The translations under genes were made by a program, and so were the position numbers. The notes below the pieces were generated by a model that saw nothing but the letters and a program-made list of their open reading frames with translations, was not told where the DNA came from and ran no database searches. 64,000 nucleotides of DNA. Source: Drosophila pseudoobscura. Taxonomy: Eukaryota > Arthropoda > Insecta > Diptera > Drosophilidae. Positions 1 to 14,332 of this stretch are shown here, piece by piece (the first letter of the stretch is position 1; every line of letters begins with the position of its first letter). Location of the stretch: NCBI RefSeq assembly GCF_009870125.1, contig NC_046679.1:1116001-1180000 (forward strand). Reading direction: 5' to 3'.

Positions 1-1720
1 GCAATGGCAGCCGCAGATTCGTTTCATTAGGACATAAAAAAAGAGCACAGACAAAATGCAAATTAGAGAGCGAGTGATACGAGGTAATACTCCCCCATTC
101 CTTCTGAGGAGAAGGCGCAGGAGGAGGTGGAGAGACCCTTGACATCAGAGGTCCTTCGTCCCCAGCATCGCATATAATTACACTTATTTGTGTAGCTAAT
201 TAATTGCTAATCAATCATAGGGCGAAACAGCTCGCAGACCCACAATAAAAAAGGACTCGCCGTTGTTTGCCTGTCAGCCAGCCAGCCAGTCCACTCCGCT
301 CCACTCCGTCCGAAGGATGTCTCAATCCCGGGGACTACTTCTAAGGCATCTCCCAGACCCCCAGCCAGAGCTGTCGTCCGAGCATTTGGGTGCCTTTTTG
401 GTCCATAAACAAAGACCCGGCGAAAACAAAAGCTTAGCAAGATTGATCACAGCGTCGGCGGCTGTGAGCCAGTATCCTTCGAGGCTTCGAGGCTTGTAGC
501 CTTCGTCGAGAGCTGCACCTGTTTGCTTACTCACGGTTATTAGCCGGGACACGCGGGATCCGCTTTGGGGCATGCAAATGGCCGGCAGACAGCCACGCCG
601 TCCTTCGACCGAAGGAGAAGTGTCAACGATGTCCTGCTTTTTTGCACCTTGAATCGAGTGAAGTGAATCCTTCCTCATCTGCCTACTGTGCCTCTGCCGC
701 TCTTGTCGCTGTCACTCCGCTGTCACTCAGGGCTGACGTCAGCCCTGCCCTCTCCTGATTTTCCGTTTTCCCTTTGCCTTTTGCCTTTCCCTTTCCTACG
801 CTTTTCCCTCGTCTTGCTTTCGCCTTTTTTTTGGCGCACATTTTATTTTACATAATTTGAACATTTAAGACGTGCCTGGGCATAGACAAGAGGCTTTAGT
901 TTTAGTTTATGCAGGACTCTCGGCCCTGCCCAGTCCTGCCCAGTCCTGGGCGGCGTAGTTTTCCTCTCATTTTATTATTAAACGGCATTCGCATCCTTTA
1001 CGCCCCGATGGGTTTTATGGAGGAGGCACTACTCTCGGAGTATGTCTTCATTTTGCGGGGACTCTGGATTCCGGATTCCGGATTCCACACTCCGTATTCC
1101 GGGTTTAGTGTCCGCCATTCACATTTGTACTTGTCAAAACTTGCACGTTTGCCGTTTGCTGTTTACTGTTTTACTGTTTGCTCTCTGGCTTGCAGAAATT
1201 TTACAGTTAACCCAAATTGTCGGCAATTTGGCCAAGATGTCCCCACCTCCCCCGACTTCATTTGATGATCCTTTCGATTCAATTGTTCAGCGGCAGAAGG
1301 AGGCGTCGTAAGTGATAGTAAAGAGCATTCATAATGGTTCTGATGGCTCCACATGAATGCAGGAGTATGGGAGGCGGAGGCTCCTGCAGCAGCAGGGGGA
1401 GGAGAAGGATTAGAGATGTAACCCTAATGTCGGCACAGGTTCAGAGGTGAGTCCCCCGCCCCCCTCCTCGATTGCCACAACTTGTCGCAGTGCAACCCTG
1501 CTGCCGATTCTGATTCTGTTTCTGTTTCGGCTGATTCGCTCTGCTTTCGTTGTCCTTTGTCCTTTGTGATTGGTAATTCGATACAGTTGTTCGATTGTCG
1601 GGATGTGCGCCGCGCATTGTTCGCGAATATCTCGGAATCATTTGAAGCGCATCGCCAATTGAGGAAAAACTTTGCCGTTTTCCCACTCTCGCGGCACTCC
1701 CCGCGGATCGGATCATCCCC

Positions 1721-1780
1721 TGTGTGTCTCGTGTGTCCTGTGTGTGTCCTGTGTGTGTCCTGTGTGTGTCTCGTGTCTCC
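1721..1780 (+). repeat. TG-rich imperfect tandem array (TGTGTGTCC unit)
   Basis: Repeats of TGTGTGTCCTG/TGTGTGTCTCG over 60 bp. It is responsible for long Cys/Val-rich open frames in this area, which are not genes. Confidence 0.8.
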
Positions 1781-2457
1781 GGTTCTCGGACTAATTTTCC
1801 TGCTTGTCGCGCGCCGTGTGCGAAACGTATAAATAATTTTATTTTATTTTTGTTTTCATTCCATATCAATACTATTTATGGACTAATGGATTTATGGCCG
1901 CCGCACACCGCCCACCCTCCGCTCGAGCCGATCCATGTTCGATTGTATATCAATATCCAGAAATGATATCAGCGCTGTCATCGGCTCAGGCCCCGGCACG
2001 TGTGTTGTCCTCGTTTCCGCGTCCAAAGGATGCAGCTTTAATGTCCGTGCAATTATGAATCCTTCGTGTGGGAACAGGCACTATTCCCTCGGTTTCTATT
2101 TCGCTAGAGAGATCTCCACTCCACTCCCCACTCCCCACTCCCCACTCTCCACTCCTTGGCTGCGACTTGGCTTTTTATTATTCTTTCATTTCGGCAAATT
2201 GTTTTCGTTTTATTAAATTTCTCTTCACTTGGTATTCCCCTTCCTTTGATTTTCCTGTTGGCTGTTATTATTATTTCGGCGATTGGCCAAGAGAAAGGTT
2301 CCATTGCGGGCCAACTCCTTTCGGCTTTCGGCTTTTAATAAATGTCCAGCCAGCAGCTGAAGCCGCTCGTATTTCGCATTTCCCGTTTCCCATTTGCCGT
2401 ATTTCGGTCCGCCAGCAGCTCGAGAAATATGCACAAATTAATTTTCTTTTATTCCAG

Positions 2458-2683
2458 CAAAAGGCAAAATTTAAATCAGCCCACAAACGGGGGAAAGGGA
2501 ATGAAGCAGAAGCTGAAGCTGAGACGGAGACTGTGGACCGAGTCCAAGGAATACGTCATGTCCACTTTCGGCAAGACAAGAAAAGGGTTCTCTCCCAGGG
2601 ACTCGACTCCGCCAAAGGACAAGTCGAGGATGAAGATGGGTGGGTGCGGGGATGGGTGCGGCATCTTCTCCAGTCTGTTATGA
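2458..2683 (+). other. Candidate terminal coding exon (uncertain)
   Basis: A strong 3' splice site (TTTTCTTTTATTCCAG, AG at 2456-2457) precedes a frame running to TGA at 2681-2683. Translated from 2459 it gives about 74 residues, basic and Lys/Arg-rich, with a Gly/Cys-rich end. Most third positions from about 2500 on are G or C, unlike the AT-rich surroundings. No partner exon or homologue is recognised. Confidence 0.2.
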
Positions 2684-5600
2684 ATGCAAATTAAAAGTAT
2701 ACAAATCTAATAAGTTCCATTTAAGTTGCTTTAATTTCACTCGTTTCGCTGCCAGTCTCCGCCCCCTTCTCCGCCTCCAATTGCATTTGGAAATTGTTGC
2801 TAATTGTTGAGCTTTTAGACAGCGCATTTTTAATGCAAAGTGCACCATTCACTCATTCATTCGTTCATTCTCCTCTATCCACTAATTCCTCATCTTTCGC
2901 TGCCAAATTCATATTAAAAATCTCTGAAAAGCCATTTCGATTTGAAATTAATCAGAAAAGCTTTTAGCTGGTTATTTAATTTGCTTAAAACTATTCCCAG
3001 TGCTGGGTAGCAGCAAGGCCTAAGACACAACAGGTTGGGACTCTCATCGGAGACCAGCTTTCTTTGGGATCAGCTTTTTTCGTGACAAGTGCGTGAAAGT
3101 GCGTTCACAACGTTCCAGCTCCATTATCGGAAATAATAGATGAAATTCCTGCGATCGTCGTTGTTCTCATCCTTGATTTCCGGTTCAGCTGTTGGTCAGG
3201 TAGCATTCAGGATTTTAGGATGCTCTTTACTGGTGTCTATCGGTCAAGAATTCGCTCGTTAGTCAAAGGCGTTAAGAGGGCTCCTCCTACTCCTCCCACG
3301 GCCTCGTTTGGTGCCACTTTTCCAATGAGATGCGCCCCCAAAGTATCCTTTGATTGACTAATAAAACGATACGTGAGCTGATTCGAGAAGGTGGCCAATT
3401 GGAAGGCGTCTCTAGGTAATTCTCCCCGACAGTCTTTCCGAATTCTGCACCAAAGGTGATTTCCCTTGGACGAAGCCGACTGCGGGAGAGAAAAGGAATA
3501 TGTGACGCACATACTTAAGCGACTCCTGGACACCCTGGGGCACATTCAGACGGAGCGGCGGTAGATGTCACTCGAGGATTGCCTGCCGTCCAAGGAAGGA
3601 CTGATGAGGATGGCGACGATGGTGATGATGATGATGATGATGATTCCGATGGCTGTTGATGATGCCAACAACAACAATGAAGGCGAAATAAACTTTATAA
3701 AATGTAGCGACTGTCCCCAAAGAAAACGAGTGGTTGTTGGGCTGTTGGGCTGTTGGGTGGTGCGCTGCGGTGACCATATGTTGCCGCCTGGGGCAGTGGC
3801 TGTGGCAGGGGCAGGGGCTGGGACGTAGGTGTAACTGCGTGCGCCATAAACTCCAGCAATAGACTCTGGACTCTCGAATCTGGTCCCAAAAAAGGGACCA
3901 AGTACGGTGCCAACACCTTAAAGGAGTCCGCCATCACCTCAGGCCCTGCGATTCTGCTGAAATGTGCACAAATTTTCATGGCCCACAACCCGAAGGAAGC
4001 AAATCTCCGTCAATGTCCGCACGTTGTCCTTCCCTTTGCCTGGTCGTGTGGGAGGGGGGTGTGGGATGTCCTTTATAGTTTTGTTCATTTCATAAATATG
4101 CGTTTTGTCCTTTTTCCAGGGCCAGGGCCAGGGCCAGGAACACAGGGACACAGAGGGAGGCAGCCTGCGGCTTTCTTAACTGAAGGGAAAAGGAGCACAC
4201 CTTTTAGGTCCTGCCCATAAGCAGATTCATAATTTGATCCTGGGGTAAATACATTTTATTATGGGTTTATGTGTGTGCTCCTTGGGCACAGGTTGTCCCA
4301 TGTCCCTGTCCCTGTCCCTGTCCCCGTCCCTGTCCATGTCCTTTAAGTGCAAACTTATGAATTGGTCGGTCGAGAGGGCCCAGAGGGTGGACGGACATTG
4401 GCCAGTGCAAAAGCAGGCCAGAGCATTGTTTGTCTTTAATATTTCTGCCTATAAACATGTTTTTATTTATTTAGGTCGGGACCCACACACACACCGAGGC
4501 ACACTCGTACCACAGCTGCAGTTTATGGGGGCACGAGTATATATATATATGAAGTACAACAGATTGTACATACATCTATTCCCAAGAGCACTAGTATATA
4601 TATATATAGATCTTCTTGAAGGTATAGACACGAAACCGAGCAAATCACTTAACACTTTCACTTCAACGCTAAATTAATTTAAATTTATAATAGCAGCAGC
4701 ACAAAAGTCTCTGTAGAGAAACACGCACTGAAAATACGGAATACGGCAAACAAATAAATTAAGTAGGCGTTAAAATAGTTCATATTTCATCTGTGGAAAA
4801 GTCCAAATGGCGGCAGGATGGAGATGGAGATGGAGAGCGAACGAACAATTGGCAAAGTGCTGACAGGCCATCCCGAATCCCCAAAGGCCCAAAGGCCCAA
4901 AGACCCAGAGGCTCTATCCTCCACCGGGCACTCTACAGACTCCTCCGCAGACAATGTAGCCACAAAGTCGAAAACTTGGGACACGCCTCGACGCATTGGG
5001 GCGCATTCTGAGAAAGTGCATCTGGGAGCCGCGTCTTGTCTTGATTAATTTCGTGCAGACAGCGACAATGGGCGAAATGAGGTAGAAGAGAGCGGCCATC
5101 AATTAGCCAGGACAGACCAACTAATTGGCCCAAAAGGCCCAAACTTAGCGGAAGCCGAAGCCGAGCCACAACCGACTCGAATCGAATCGAACCAGAGTCG
5201 AGGCAAACCGATGAAAGCCAACACCCAATCGATGGATGGCATCACGTATCCGTGCATCCACAGAGTGGATGGCCCGAATGATTTTGCACTTTCGGTTTTT
5301 ATTTCACTCCAGGGAGCTTGTTAGCTTGTTAGCCCGGAAAAAACGTGAGAACAGCCCAGGGAATGCTGCTGGAAGATGGAATAGAACTCCGTTAAGATGT
5401 GCTTGATGTGTGTTTGCATTTTAGATTGCATCCCCGGCCCCCATGTCCGATATCTGGTTGCGTAAGTCCATAAAAATTTCATATTTATTGACCATTAGCA
5501 CCTAGGCCGCAGCTGAGATGCTCACTTATCACTGAATGCCTTGCGAATCCACTCACACAGCCACTCATCTACTCATCCACTCACTCGGGAGCGGAGAGCT

Positions 5601-7108
5601 GCGTTCGGCTGCCTGTACTCTTCGAATGAATGCCAACAATTCGCGTCGACATCTTGTCTGCATAATTGCAACACACATACTCGGACTCTGGGAATAGAAA
5701 GAAGCCTCAGACCACAGACTGACACTGACGCCAGCATGTCGGATCTTCACTGCACCTCTCGCTCCCATTCCCCATTTTCCACCTCTGAGTTTATTCCCAT
5801 TTCCATTCCCGCTCCCAATCCCTCCTCGGACGTCAAACTCCGCGAATGGGCGCTGAAACCTTTGGGCAACCAAATACTTAGGTGGCGTCAACCTACTTCC
5901 CCAGACAGTGAAGGTTCTTCAATGGCAGACCCAAAGGAAGAACAGGAGTACAGGAATACTTCTCCAGGGATAATCATCAACTTCCTTCAAAAGAAGGTAG
6001 ATCGATAGATCAATTAGCAGGGTGAAAGGGCTAATCCACTTCACCTTAAAAGAGACCATCTCATGGTCCGATCGTTGACTGTTTCCATTCTAAAATGCAA
6101 GAAATGCCAGATAAGAAGCCCTTGATCAGGGGATCCACTGTACCCAATGGTCGGAAAATAGACGCCACGGCACGGCACGGCATGGCGTGGCACGGCCCAC
6201 AAATTATTGTCACTATGCGGGGACGGCATTGTCACACCTTTGGGGCCGTGGCGCTCGGACTGGCGCTGACGGTGATTCTGATTCTGATTCTGAATCTGAT
6301 TCTGTCGATGTCGATGTCGTTGTCGATGTCGAGGCTGATGTTGCCACAAGATTTCGAGGCTGATGCTGACAGCATCAACAATGCAGAAAGGTGCAACCAC
6401 TTAATGCCGCTTCGGCGTTTGGCACATTTTTCCCCGTGCAGCGTGCAGCAGAATTTCGGGTGCGGAATCGAGAATCAAGAGCCGAGAGGTGCGACAATTT
6501 TCGTTGGCATTTTTGAGGAGTGCCGCGCCTCGCCTCGCCTCGCCTCGGTGGGGCGTTGCCCAGTCTCGTTGGCGTCGCCACGTCGGAAAATGAAAATAAA
6601 TGAAAAATCATTTCATTTCAATTCGTTTTCACTTAAAAATACAACGTACACGATTCGGATCGGACAAGGGGGGGGGGGATAGACATGGGTATCGTGGGGC
6701 GAGTCGTGGGGCAGGCAATAAATTACATTTTTCTCTCGGCTGGCGAAAAAGCCAAACGCTGAAAACGCTGAAAAACTACATTTCAAATTGTTCATTCACA
6801 TTTCCTGGGAAAACGTGAAAATGCAGCCTTAATCGATGGCGATGTGTGTATCTGGATCTGGAAGACGCAACGGCAAAAGCACCTCCCCCTACCGCCCCTG
6901 CCCACACGCTCAAATGAAGCGCGCCGTGTGCCACACTTTGCGCCACACGAAATACGAAATGCGTTTCCAGTTTATTTTTCAACGAAAATTCAATTTCAAT
7001 CATTTTTTAATGGCCTCCAACGCACGCACCACTCGGGATCCGCGATCCAAGTGCAAGAGTTCTCTCTACAGAGCACCCCCTGCCCCTCTCAGCACTCCCA
7101 TCCTATAT

Positions 7109-7140
7109 GATCCGATCCGATCCGATCCGATCCGATCCGT
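7109..7140 (+). repeat. Pentanucleotide array (TCCGA)6
   Basis: Six consecutive 5-bp units, the last ending T instead of A. Confidence 0.9.
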
Positions 7141-10100
7141 AGTGAAGCGTTTGGCTAATTAGTTGAAATGTTTGCACAAATGCCAGACGAGTGCCGGCGG
7201 CATATAAAATTTCAAGCTCATCCGCGGCTGATGGGCGCCATTAAGGAGATGATGATCGGGTAGGTACGGGTAGGTACGGGCAGATACGGCCAGATCTGCC
7301 AGATATTCATGTCCACGGAATGCGCCTCGACCATCCGCATTTGTTTGTGTACACGAGCTTCAAAGGGGGCCCACGGTTTTGATGATTTTTTCCGCTTTTG
7401 CTTTGACATATCTCCAGAAAGCATAAACTAGAGAAAACACCTTTGTGCCACGATCTTTACGATGCCACAACAGAGAGACGTGATGAGCGGGCGAGAGGGG
7501 GAGCGGGTATGATCGAGTGTTGCAACAGTTTCATGTAGATGTGCCCCAGAGACTTCCACGAATTCCACGCCGGAAATTATGACCGCCGACCTCCAGGGGC
7601 CTCTGCTCCGCTCCACTCCGCTCCGTTCCGCTCTGCGGCGATTGATGCCTCTTCTGAGGCGACAACAATGTTGCCAAACATTAAAATATGAAAATTCACT
7701 TAAAAACGCAAACACCACACAGACACTAGCCCTCTCTCTCTCGCTCTCTCTGCCTCTCTGGGGTGAATGCTGCTCCCATTCCCCATTCCCCAAACCCCAA
7801 ACCCCATTCCTCGATCCCCATTTCCCATTTCGAAATAAAAAAATCAACAAGAGAGACGCAGTCTCTGAAAATTGAAAAACAACCAGAAGAGAAGAGTATC
7901 TTCGGCACTGAAGCTTTTGGTACCCCCTGAAGATCGATGGTTCCCAGAGATACCTATGGGAGATCTTCAGCATCCAACCAGTGACCGATCTTTCCGAGGG
8001 GATACTTCGATGCACTTTACAAACATCTCCATCAAATCACAATACCCTTCTCCAAGTGTAAGAAAAAACACACAAAAAGAAACCAAAACAGTCGCAGATC
8101 TGAGTGTCCAAGGCGGCCGTGGAAGGCGGCAAACGCTTTACGATCGATCGTTAAATAAATTGGCAAATAAATGCAAATGAGGCATGGTCCAAACTAAGCA
8201 AGTCTCCGCCTCTGTGGGGCACGCTGCGTGTGTGTGCATCCATCGCGAACGGAGGAAGGTCTGCGATCTGGGATCTCAATGGAACAATTTGCCGGACAGT
8301 CGGGCAGGTCGCTGCCTGCCTGCCAGCCGCACGGACGGACAAGTGCAATGGAAATATAAATTACAACTGAATTTGCATGTCAAGTAAACAGAGGAATCTG
8401 AATAAATCATGGACTTCTCAATGGGTTTCCTTGAACGGAGCATCAATGGAAGTGTTGTTCTGGCGCCCAAGGGGCCCACCAAATGACTCTTATATAGAAG
8501 ATTAAAGTAGATAGTTTCAGTGATTTTATGCGATTTCATCTACGTCTTTATAGCTTTTTGCTAGATTTTTCTAAAGGTAAGAAGGGTCACAGGTAGTTTC
8601 AAAATGGGTGAATGATTTCTCGTAATTTCAAAGTCGTTTTCCTAGAAACTTCTTCGTTCATTTCTCTTAGAGAGTGTTTCCCATATAGTTTCCACTTCTT
8701 AGCTTTAATCAGTACTTCCTTTGGTAGGAATACCATTCAATAAACCTTCTCAAAGCTGTACAAACAAATGAATCTACTCTTCCTCCTCATATGCGTATCG
8801 TTTTCTTTTAGGTTTTCCCCTCCAAGAAATGACAGCTGCTCTGCCGAACTTTATCTGCGAACGTAAATCGGGGCAGGGCCACTAAATCTATATAGTTGAA
8901 TATTAATGAAGATGATTTTTACAGGCACTTGGGCTGCTTTTATCACTCGCCAAGACACGGGCCACGGGCTAGGTCTAAGGCCCACAGAAATGGCAGAAAT
9001 CACTGCAGCAATTAAAGTGGATTTATGAATCTTTTCCTCCATTGACAGATACATAGATAAATGGATACAAGAGTCGGAGTAGGAGGCGGAGGCGGAGGAG
9101 CTATCAATCAGGGCAGGGCAGCGCCAATATTGTATTAAAATTTTTGCCATCATAAAGATTATTATTTTATGGCCAAGGCATGGCATCCTCCGCGCGTCGC
9201 AGGCAGATTCAAATAAATTTTTAATGCACTCGCACTCGTACGCGCACTCGTACTCGTCGTTCCTGGTGGAAGTCAAAGTCCTTCTACCCCTCGCAGCACA
9301 ACATATCGTCGCACTTTTATTATTGATATTTACAGCTCCTCCGCACACAAACATCGCCACACACAGCCATCTATAGCCATTGGAGTCGACATTAACATCC
9401 ACATCGACGTCGACATCGATGATGCATTATTCAGTGGATGCTGACGTCAAGTCAAGGATTGTGTCGTCCGCCCATCCCCCAGCAGTCCTCCTTCGGGCGG
9501 GACAGCTGCCCTGCAGTGTTTGGTAATTAATGAAGCCATAAAAACTAAACCCAATTAATTAAAAATGCACACACATACGAGCACCAGAGGGGGGTTGGGA
9601 GAGGGAAAACCAGGGCATGGCGAGGGCATGGCATCGATGGAGGAGGATTCGGATGTCCCAATCGGAGGAATCGCGCGGTGCCAACTGTAAAATGCCTTTT
9701 ACGACGCGATCTGCACTTGATGGCCATTATCCATTATCCATTACCCTTACCCTTACCCCTCTCACTCTGTGGGGAGTGAGAGGGGTACTCTCTCCACTTG
9801 TAAAGTATTTCCCAAGTAAAACGGCGTCGGCCATTGTAAAAGTTTTTATTACAAGACTCGTAAATGTCAAATGTAATTTAAGCAAACATGTGGATCGCTG
9901 TGTGGGGCAGGGGCAGGGGCCGGAGTCCAGATAGTCCTCGATCTAACAGTCACTTGATTGAGCCCCTGACCACATTGCCACTGTGCCCCCTCTCTCCACA
10001 AAGAGAGTCGCCGCCTCTGGGCCATGTTTGTGCTTGGCCAAATGCAACATGTCTTCAAATGGAAAGCCAGAGCAGGCCAGAGCAGGCCCGAGAGGTGGTG

Positions 10101-12151
10101 CCACAAACAACTCACTCGAGCAAATCAAAATATTTGGAGAGACACTAGAGAAAACTAGTCTGAACGTCTGAAAGGTGCCACAGTCTTGCCGCCTCGCTGC
10201 CACATGAAACAGTTGCCAGCTGTCGGAGGAAAATGCGGAAAAATCAAACTCAAACTCAAGTGCATTCAAGCAGAATGCCCCCAGTCGGGGCAGGGGCAGG
10301 GGGCGCATGCAACAGCTTCGGGGAAAAGCACTCTTTCTCACGCTTTCTATCCCTCGTTTCCCTGTGTTAATCGTGTACCGTAGGCCTGCATATTTAAACA
10401 TTAATTAAATTAAACTACTAACAACAGAATCATGTAAACAGTGTGCCCAGGGGACAGGCGCATAAACACTCTTCGCTGCTGTCGGCGGACAGGACACGAC
10501 ACCTTCCACGCACACAGCGACAGGACTCTGGGCTCTGGGCCCTGGCATAGGGATGCGTACACACGGACACGTGCAGGACGCCCAAATTAAGCATCTCTAT
10601 GGCTCTCACTCTCCCGCTGTCGACAGTCAGTCGCGTGTTGATGAGCAAAGCAAACCGTAAATTGTCACATCCCCCAACCCCCTGGTGGAAAATGCAGGAA
10701 AAGCGGTGGTGAGTATTCGACTCAGGGATACCTTTTACGTCGGAACTACGATTGAGGATATGATTTGAACCCTTAACACGTTAGCACGATCAGATGAGTG
10801 CTCCTCATGGCAAAATAATGATCTTTTTCTACTCTAGAGTACTCCCAAGTATTTTCATGGCTAAAAGATATGATTGTTCTTATATTCTTTTGGGAGATTT
10901 TATTCAGATAGTATTCTTACTTTGAAGATTGATATGAAAGAGTAAATTGCTCATACAATATAGCTACATATCATATAATTAAATATACTATAGGTGCTAA
11001 ACCAATTCGATCTTATCCATCTTTTGCTATATTTCTTTGATTATTTAGAATTCCTGTTCTTCCGTTTTCCCGCATGTCTGATATACCCCTTAGACACAAA
11101 ACACACATTAGCACTGAACACGGCATAGATTTCAAGAAACGTGTGGCATTTGGCATGTGACCCGCCCCCATTCCCCTCTCCGGGTCCTTCTTCCCAGCAG
11201 GGGAGCCGTCTCTGGAGAGCAGTTGAGTGCCCGATGCGCTGACAACTATCAGGACGAGGCAGTCGGCACCTGCACCTGCACACCACACACCCATTGCCCA
11301 GACGAAAAAAAAAGGGAAAACAACCCGCATTAATCAATAATTTTCTTAATCAAAAACCGAACAACAACAGAGACCCAGAAAATGTGAGAATAACTTGAAT
11401 AACTTTCCCAACATTTTTTCGCACGTGCGTTCCATCTCTCCATGGGATTGCATCTCCGCTCCGCTCCACTCCACCCTTTTTTGGTGGCTGTGGCTCCGCA
11501 GAAGTCCTTGCCCGCTCTCCAGTCTCTCTCCAGCGATGATGATAATGAGGTCTCTGAAAAATAACCACTTTCTGGCCTGTCCGCCGTCGACTGACGGTAC
11601 GACGGTATGACGGATATGCATTGACATAGCAAATTAATATTAATTTCTGACACACGCGCCAGTGACACTTTCGGTCGCAGGCCCGCCTCCCTTTCGGTCC
11701 AGAAAAATAACACGAAATTATTTTCAAAACATTTATTTTGTCTGCGATTCTCCCCCAACTTTTTGGGAGATTGGAGAGGGCAATGATGATGCTGTCTGGG
11801 CCTGAAGACGCAGGCCGAGGCCGAGGCCCAACTGGCATGGCAGGCATCCTGTGACAGGATATCAAGTGAAATGATGCGCGCGTCCGACGGTCGAGTCGAC
11901 TCTCGAGCGGCTTGAGTAATTAGTTTGGATTTTGTGGCATTATAAAATCTCCTTTTTCGGTGGTGCCTCCTGTGCCTCCTGCCTCTGCCTCTGCCTCTGC
12001 CTCTCCACTCGACCGACGCACAAATATTTATTCAAGTGTTAAAGTGTCTGCCGCTGCCGCTGTCGCTGCGAAAAAAGTGTTTTCTTTTCGTTTTCGTTCA
12101 TTTTATATTTAAAAATTTCATTGGCCCCGCGACAAAAGGCCGTCAATCTTT

Positions 12152-12189
12152 TGCTGCCGCTGCTGCTGCTGCTGCCGCTGCTGCTGCTG
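12152..12189 (+). repeat. CTG/CCG trinucleotide (opa-like) run
   Basis: A run of CTG with scattered CCG. It creates Leu- or Ser-rich frames on the two strands with no other coding sign. Confidence 0.85.
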
Positions 12190-14138
12190 TCTGTGCCCCA
12201 TGAAAAATTAGACACCTTATGCATTCTCGAGCAACTTTCCACCGAAAAGTTTTCCCAGCCAGCAGTGGCAGTGGCAGTGGCAGCGGCAGAGGCAAACATC
12301 ATTTTCATACACAATCAATCCTTGTAATTTGCCGTTACGCGTTTTCCTCTTCAGATTTTTTCTAGTTTTTCCCATGAAAAACGTAGCGCTAAATGAAACT
12401 GCGAGAATGAAACGGCGGCAAACGCAGCAGCCATTTTTTCATTTCAGCGGGAAATCAAAGATCCGAAGAGCCAAAGAGCGAAGAAAAGCCAAGACTCACG
12501 CACAGCAAAGAGGAAAAGGGAAATGGGAAAAGGGAAAAGGCAACAGGGAAATGCCAGAGAGAAAAGTTTAATTTCACTAATCACAGCAGAGTAATTACGT
12601 GGAAAATGAATTTTTTTTCGCGCTCTCTCTCTGTCTCATTCCGTCTCTGGGTTTGGGGTTTGGGTTCAGGGCTTGGGGTTTGGAATGGGGATGGAAAGGT
12701 GCCGCCGTCTTTCGTCTTTCGCGAAGAAGAAAAGTTCTGGGCAAACAAATATCTGGCAATTTGTACGTTTTAATTTTTGTGTGTACTTTTTGGGGCAAAA
12801 ATTTCGAAATTTACTTTGGTTATTAATCAGAAAGGGAGTTGGGAGAGCGTCGGGGAGACTCAGACAGGGGCTGGAAAGGTCAAAAGACAGGCTGGGGCTC
12901 AGATTCGAATTCAAACAAGAACGCTTGAGATGCGGCATCGGATTGTTAGACACTTTTGAGTGATCCACTGATGGAAGCACTTGTTAGTGCCCCCGACTTG
13001 GGTCTGGGGCACACATGTGAGCGCACAGAGGGACAGAGAGTTTTCCCACATTTTCGTCGCCCGACGGCAGCCCCGCGGATCCCATAAATTGCTCGGAAAA
13101 CTAAACACGCAATTCGAGAGTCTAATAAAGTTACGCAAACAAATGATGCGGTGGTGCCCCCGAGGAGAACACCGAAGTGGAGCAGCAGCAGCCCCAAATG
13201 CACTCGACAGATACGCAGATACGCCTGCATAGATACAGATACATTCTGCCACTCCGCCCCTCCGTCAATAAGTAGACTGTTCTTCTTTTTTTGTGTTTAA
13301 TTGCAACGAGAGGCAAAGTGTTAAAGAGTTTATGTGCAACATTTACAGGGGAGGCAGGGGGAGGGAGACTCAGACTGGGAGTGGCATTCATTTCCCAGGC
13401 GGTCCACTCCACACACAGATACACGCGCACACACTCGAGCACTCACACAATTATAAATGCAATAAAATACTTTTCAAGCGAAACTCATAAATTTCCCAAA
13501 AGCAAAAGTCGATGGCGACACAAAACACAGCCACAGGGAAAAGGGGGAAGGGGGAAGGGGAAAAGTGAAGGAGAACCTCGACTCCGATTCCGACTCCGAC
13601 TCTGACTCCAAGTGGAATTCCTAGTCCCCCTCTCTCGATGCACTGCCTGCCGTGTGAATGGAGGGGACACTGGGGGACACCCTCCTCCTCCTCCGCCCTT
13701 CAGAGCTTAGAGTTAAGAGTTAATCACACCAGATGTTAATGGTTTTTATGGTCCTGTTTACTATATTGTATGTACGAGGCTGTGCCCCAGCCCCAAGGTG
13801 ACATCATCATCATCCTCAGTCCTTCGGTGGAGCACGGAATGAGTGCTCCCCCCTGTACCCCGTATTCGTACTCTGCTCTTAATATGTTTAGTTAAATGAC
13901 TTTAAACTCTGTGTCTCTTCATTTGTTCGATTGTTTATTTGTTTGTTTCGCGCCGTTGAATGATTTGTGGGACCGAGACCCCTCGATCCGGTTAACGTGT
14001 GGGAGAACAACTCTAGAATAGCCGGGAGTATCCAGAGAAATGATTATTGAATCATTAGATAGGTGACAGCACGATAGAATAGATAATTATACTTCATTCT
14101 GATGGGAATACCTATCTGATTAGGATACATTTGGATAG

Positions 14139-14332
14139 ATAGATGGATAATAATCGATATACAGAAGAGATTTATATTTTTCAAATTGTAGACACCACTT
14201 CTTCCCTACTAGGACACACTCCATAAAGGAGTCTCCAAAAGAGCTACCAATTGGAGGAATATTTAGGTAGATATGTAGATGGATAATAATTATATCAGGA
14301 AGAGATTGAAGGCCATATATTGTAGATGCCAC
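14139..14332 (+). repeat. Diverged 60-bp duplication
   Basis: 14139-14198 and 14275-14332 share GATGGATAATAAT, then a spaced AGAAGAGAT/GGAAGAGAT block, then TTGTAGA(C/T)(A/G)CCAC, about 135 bp apart. A weaker third match (GATAGAATAGATAATTATA) begins near 14072. It lies in an AT-rich island. Confidence 0.6.

Larger units (their letters stand above)
1..10690. other. Non-coding stretch with short tandem repeats
   Basis: No supported gene. It holds a TGTGTCC-type array (1721-1780), a GAT run (about 3618-3644), TGTCCC units (4300-4335), TATATATA runs near 4537-4549 and 4593-4607, a Gly-like G run (6669-6679) and a TCCGA array (7109-7140). The candidate exon at 2458-2683 is the only part with coding-like codon use. 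An AT-richer island lies at about 8380-8820. Confidence 0.6.

Noticed and set aside
5724..6008. Open frame from an ATG at about 5736 with Ser/Pro-rich then charged sequence
   Set aside because: No codon bias towards G/C third positions, no motif, and the upstream part is simple CAC/CAT-rich sequence.
8851..9402. 183-codon minus-strand frame with several cysteines
   Set aside because: No signal peptide, no cysteine pattern of a known family and ordinary non-coding codon use.
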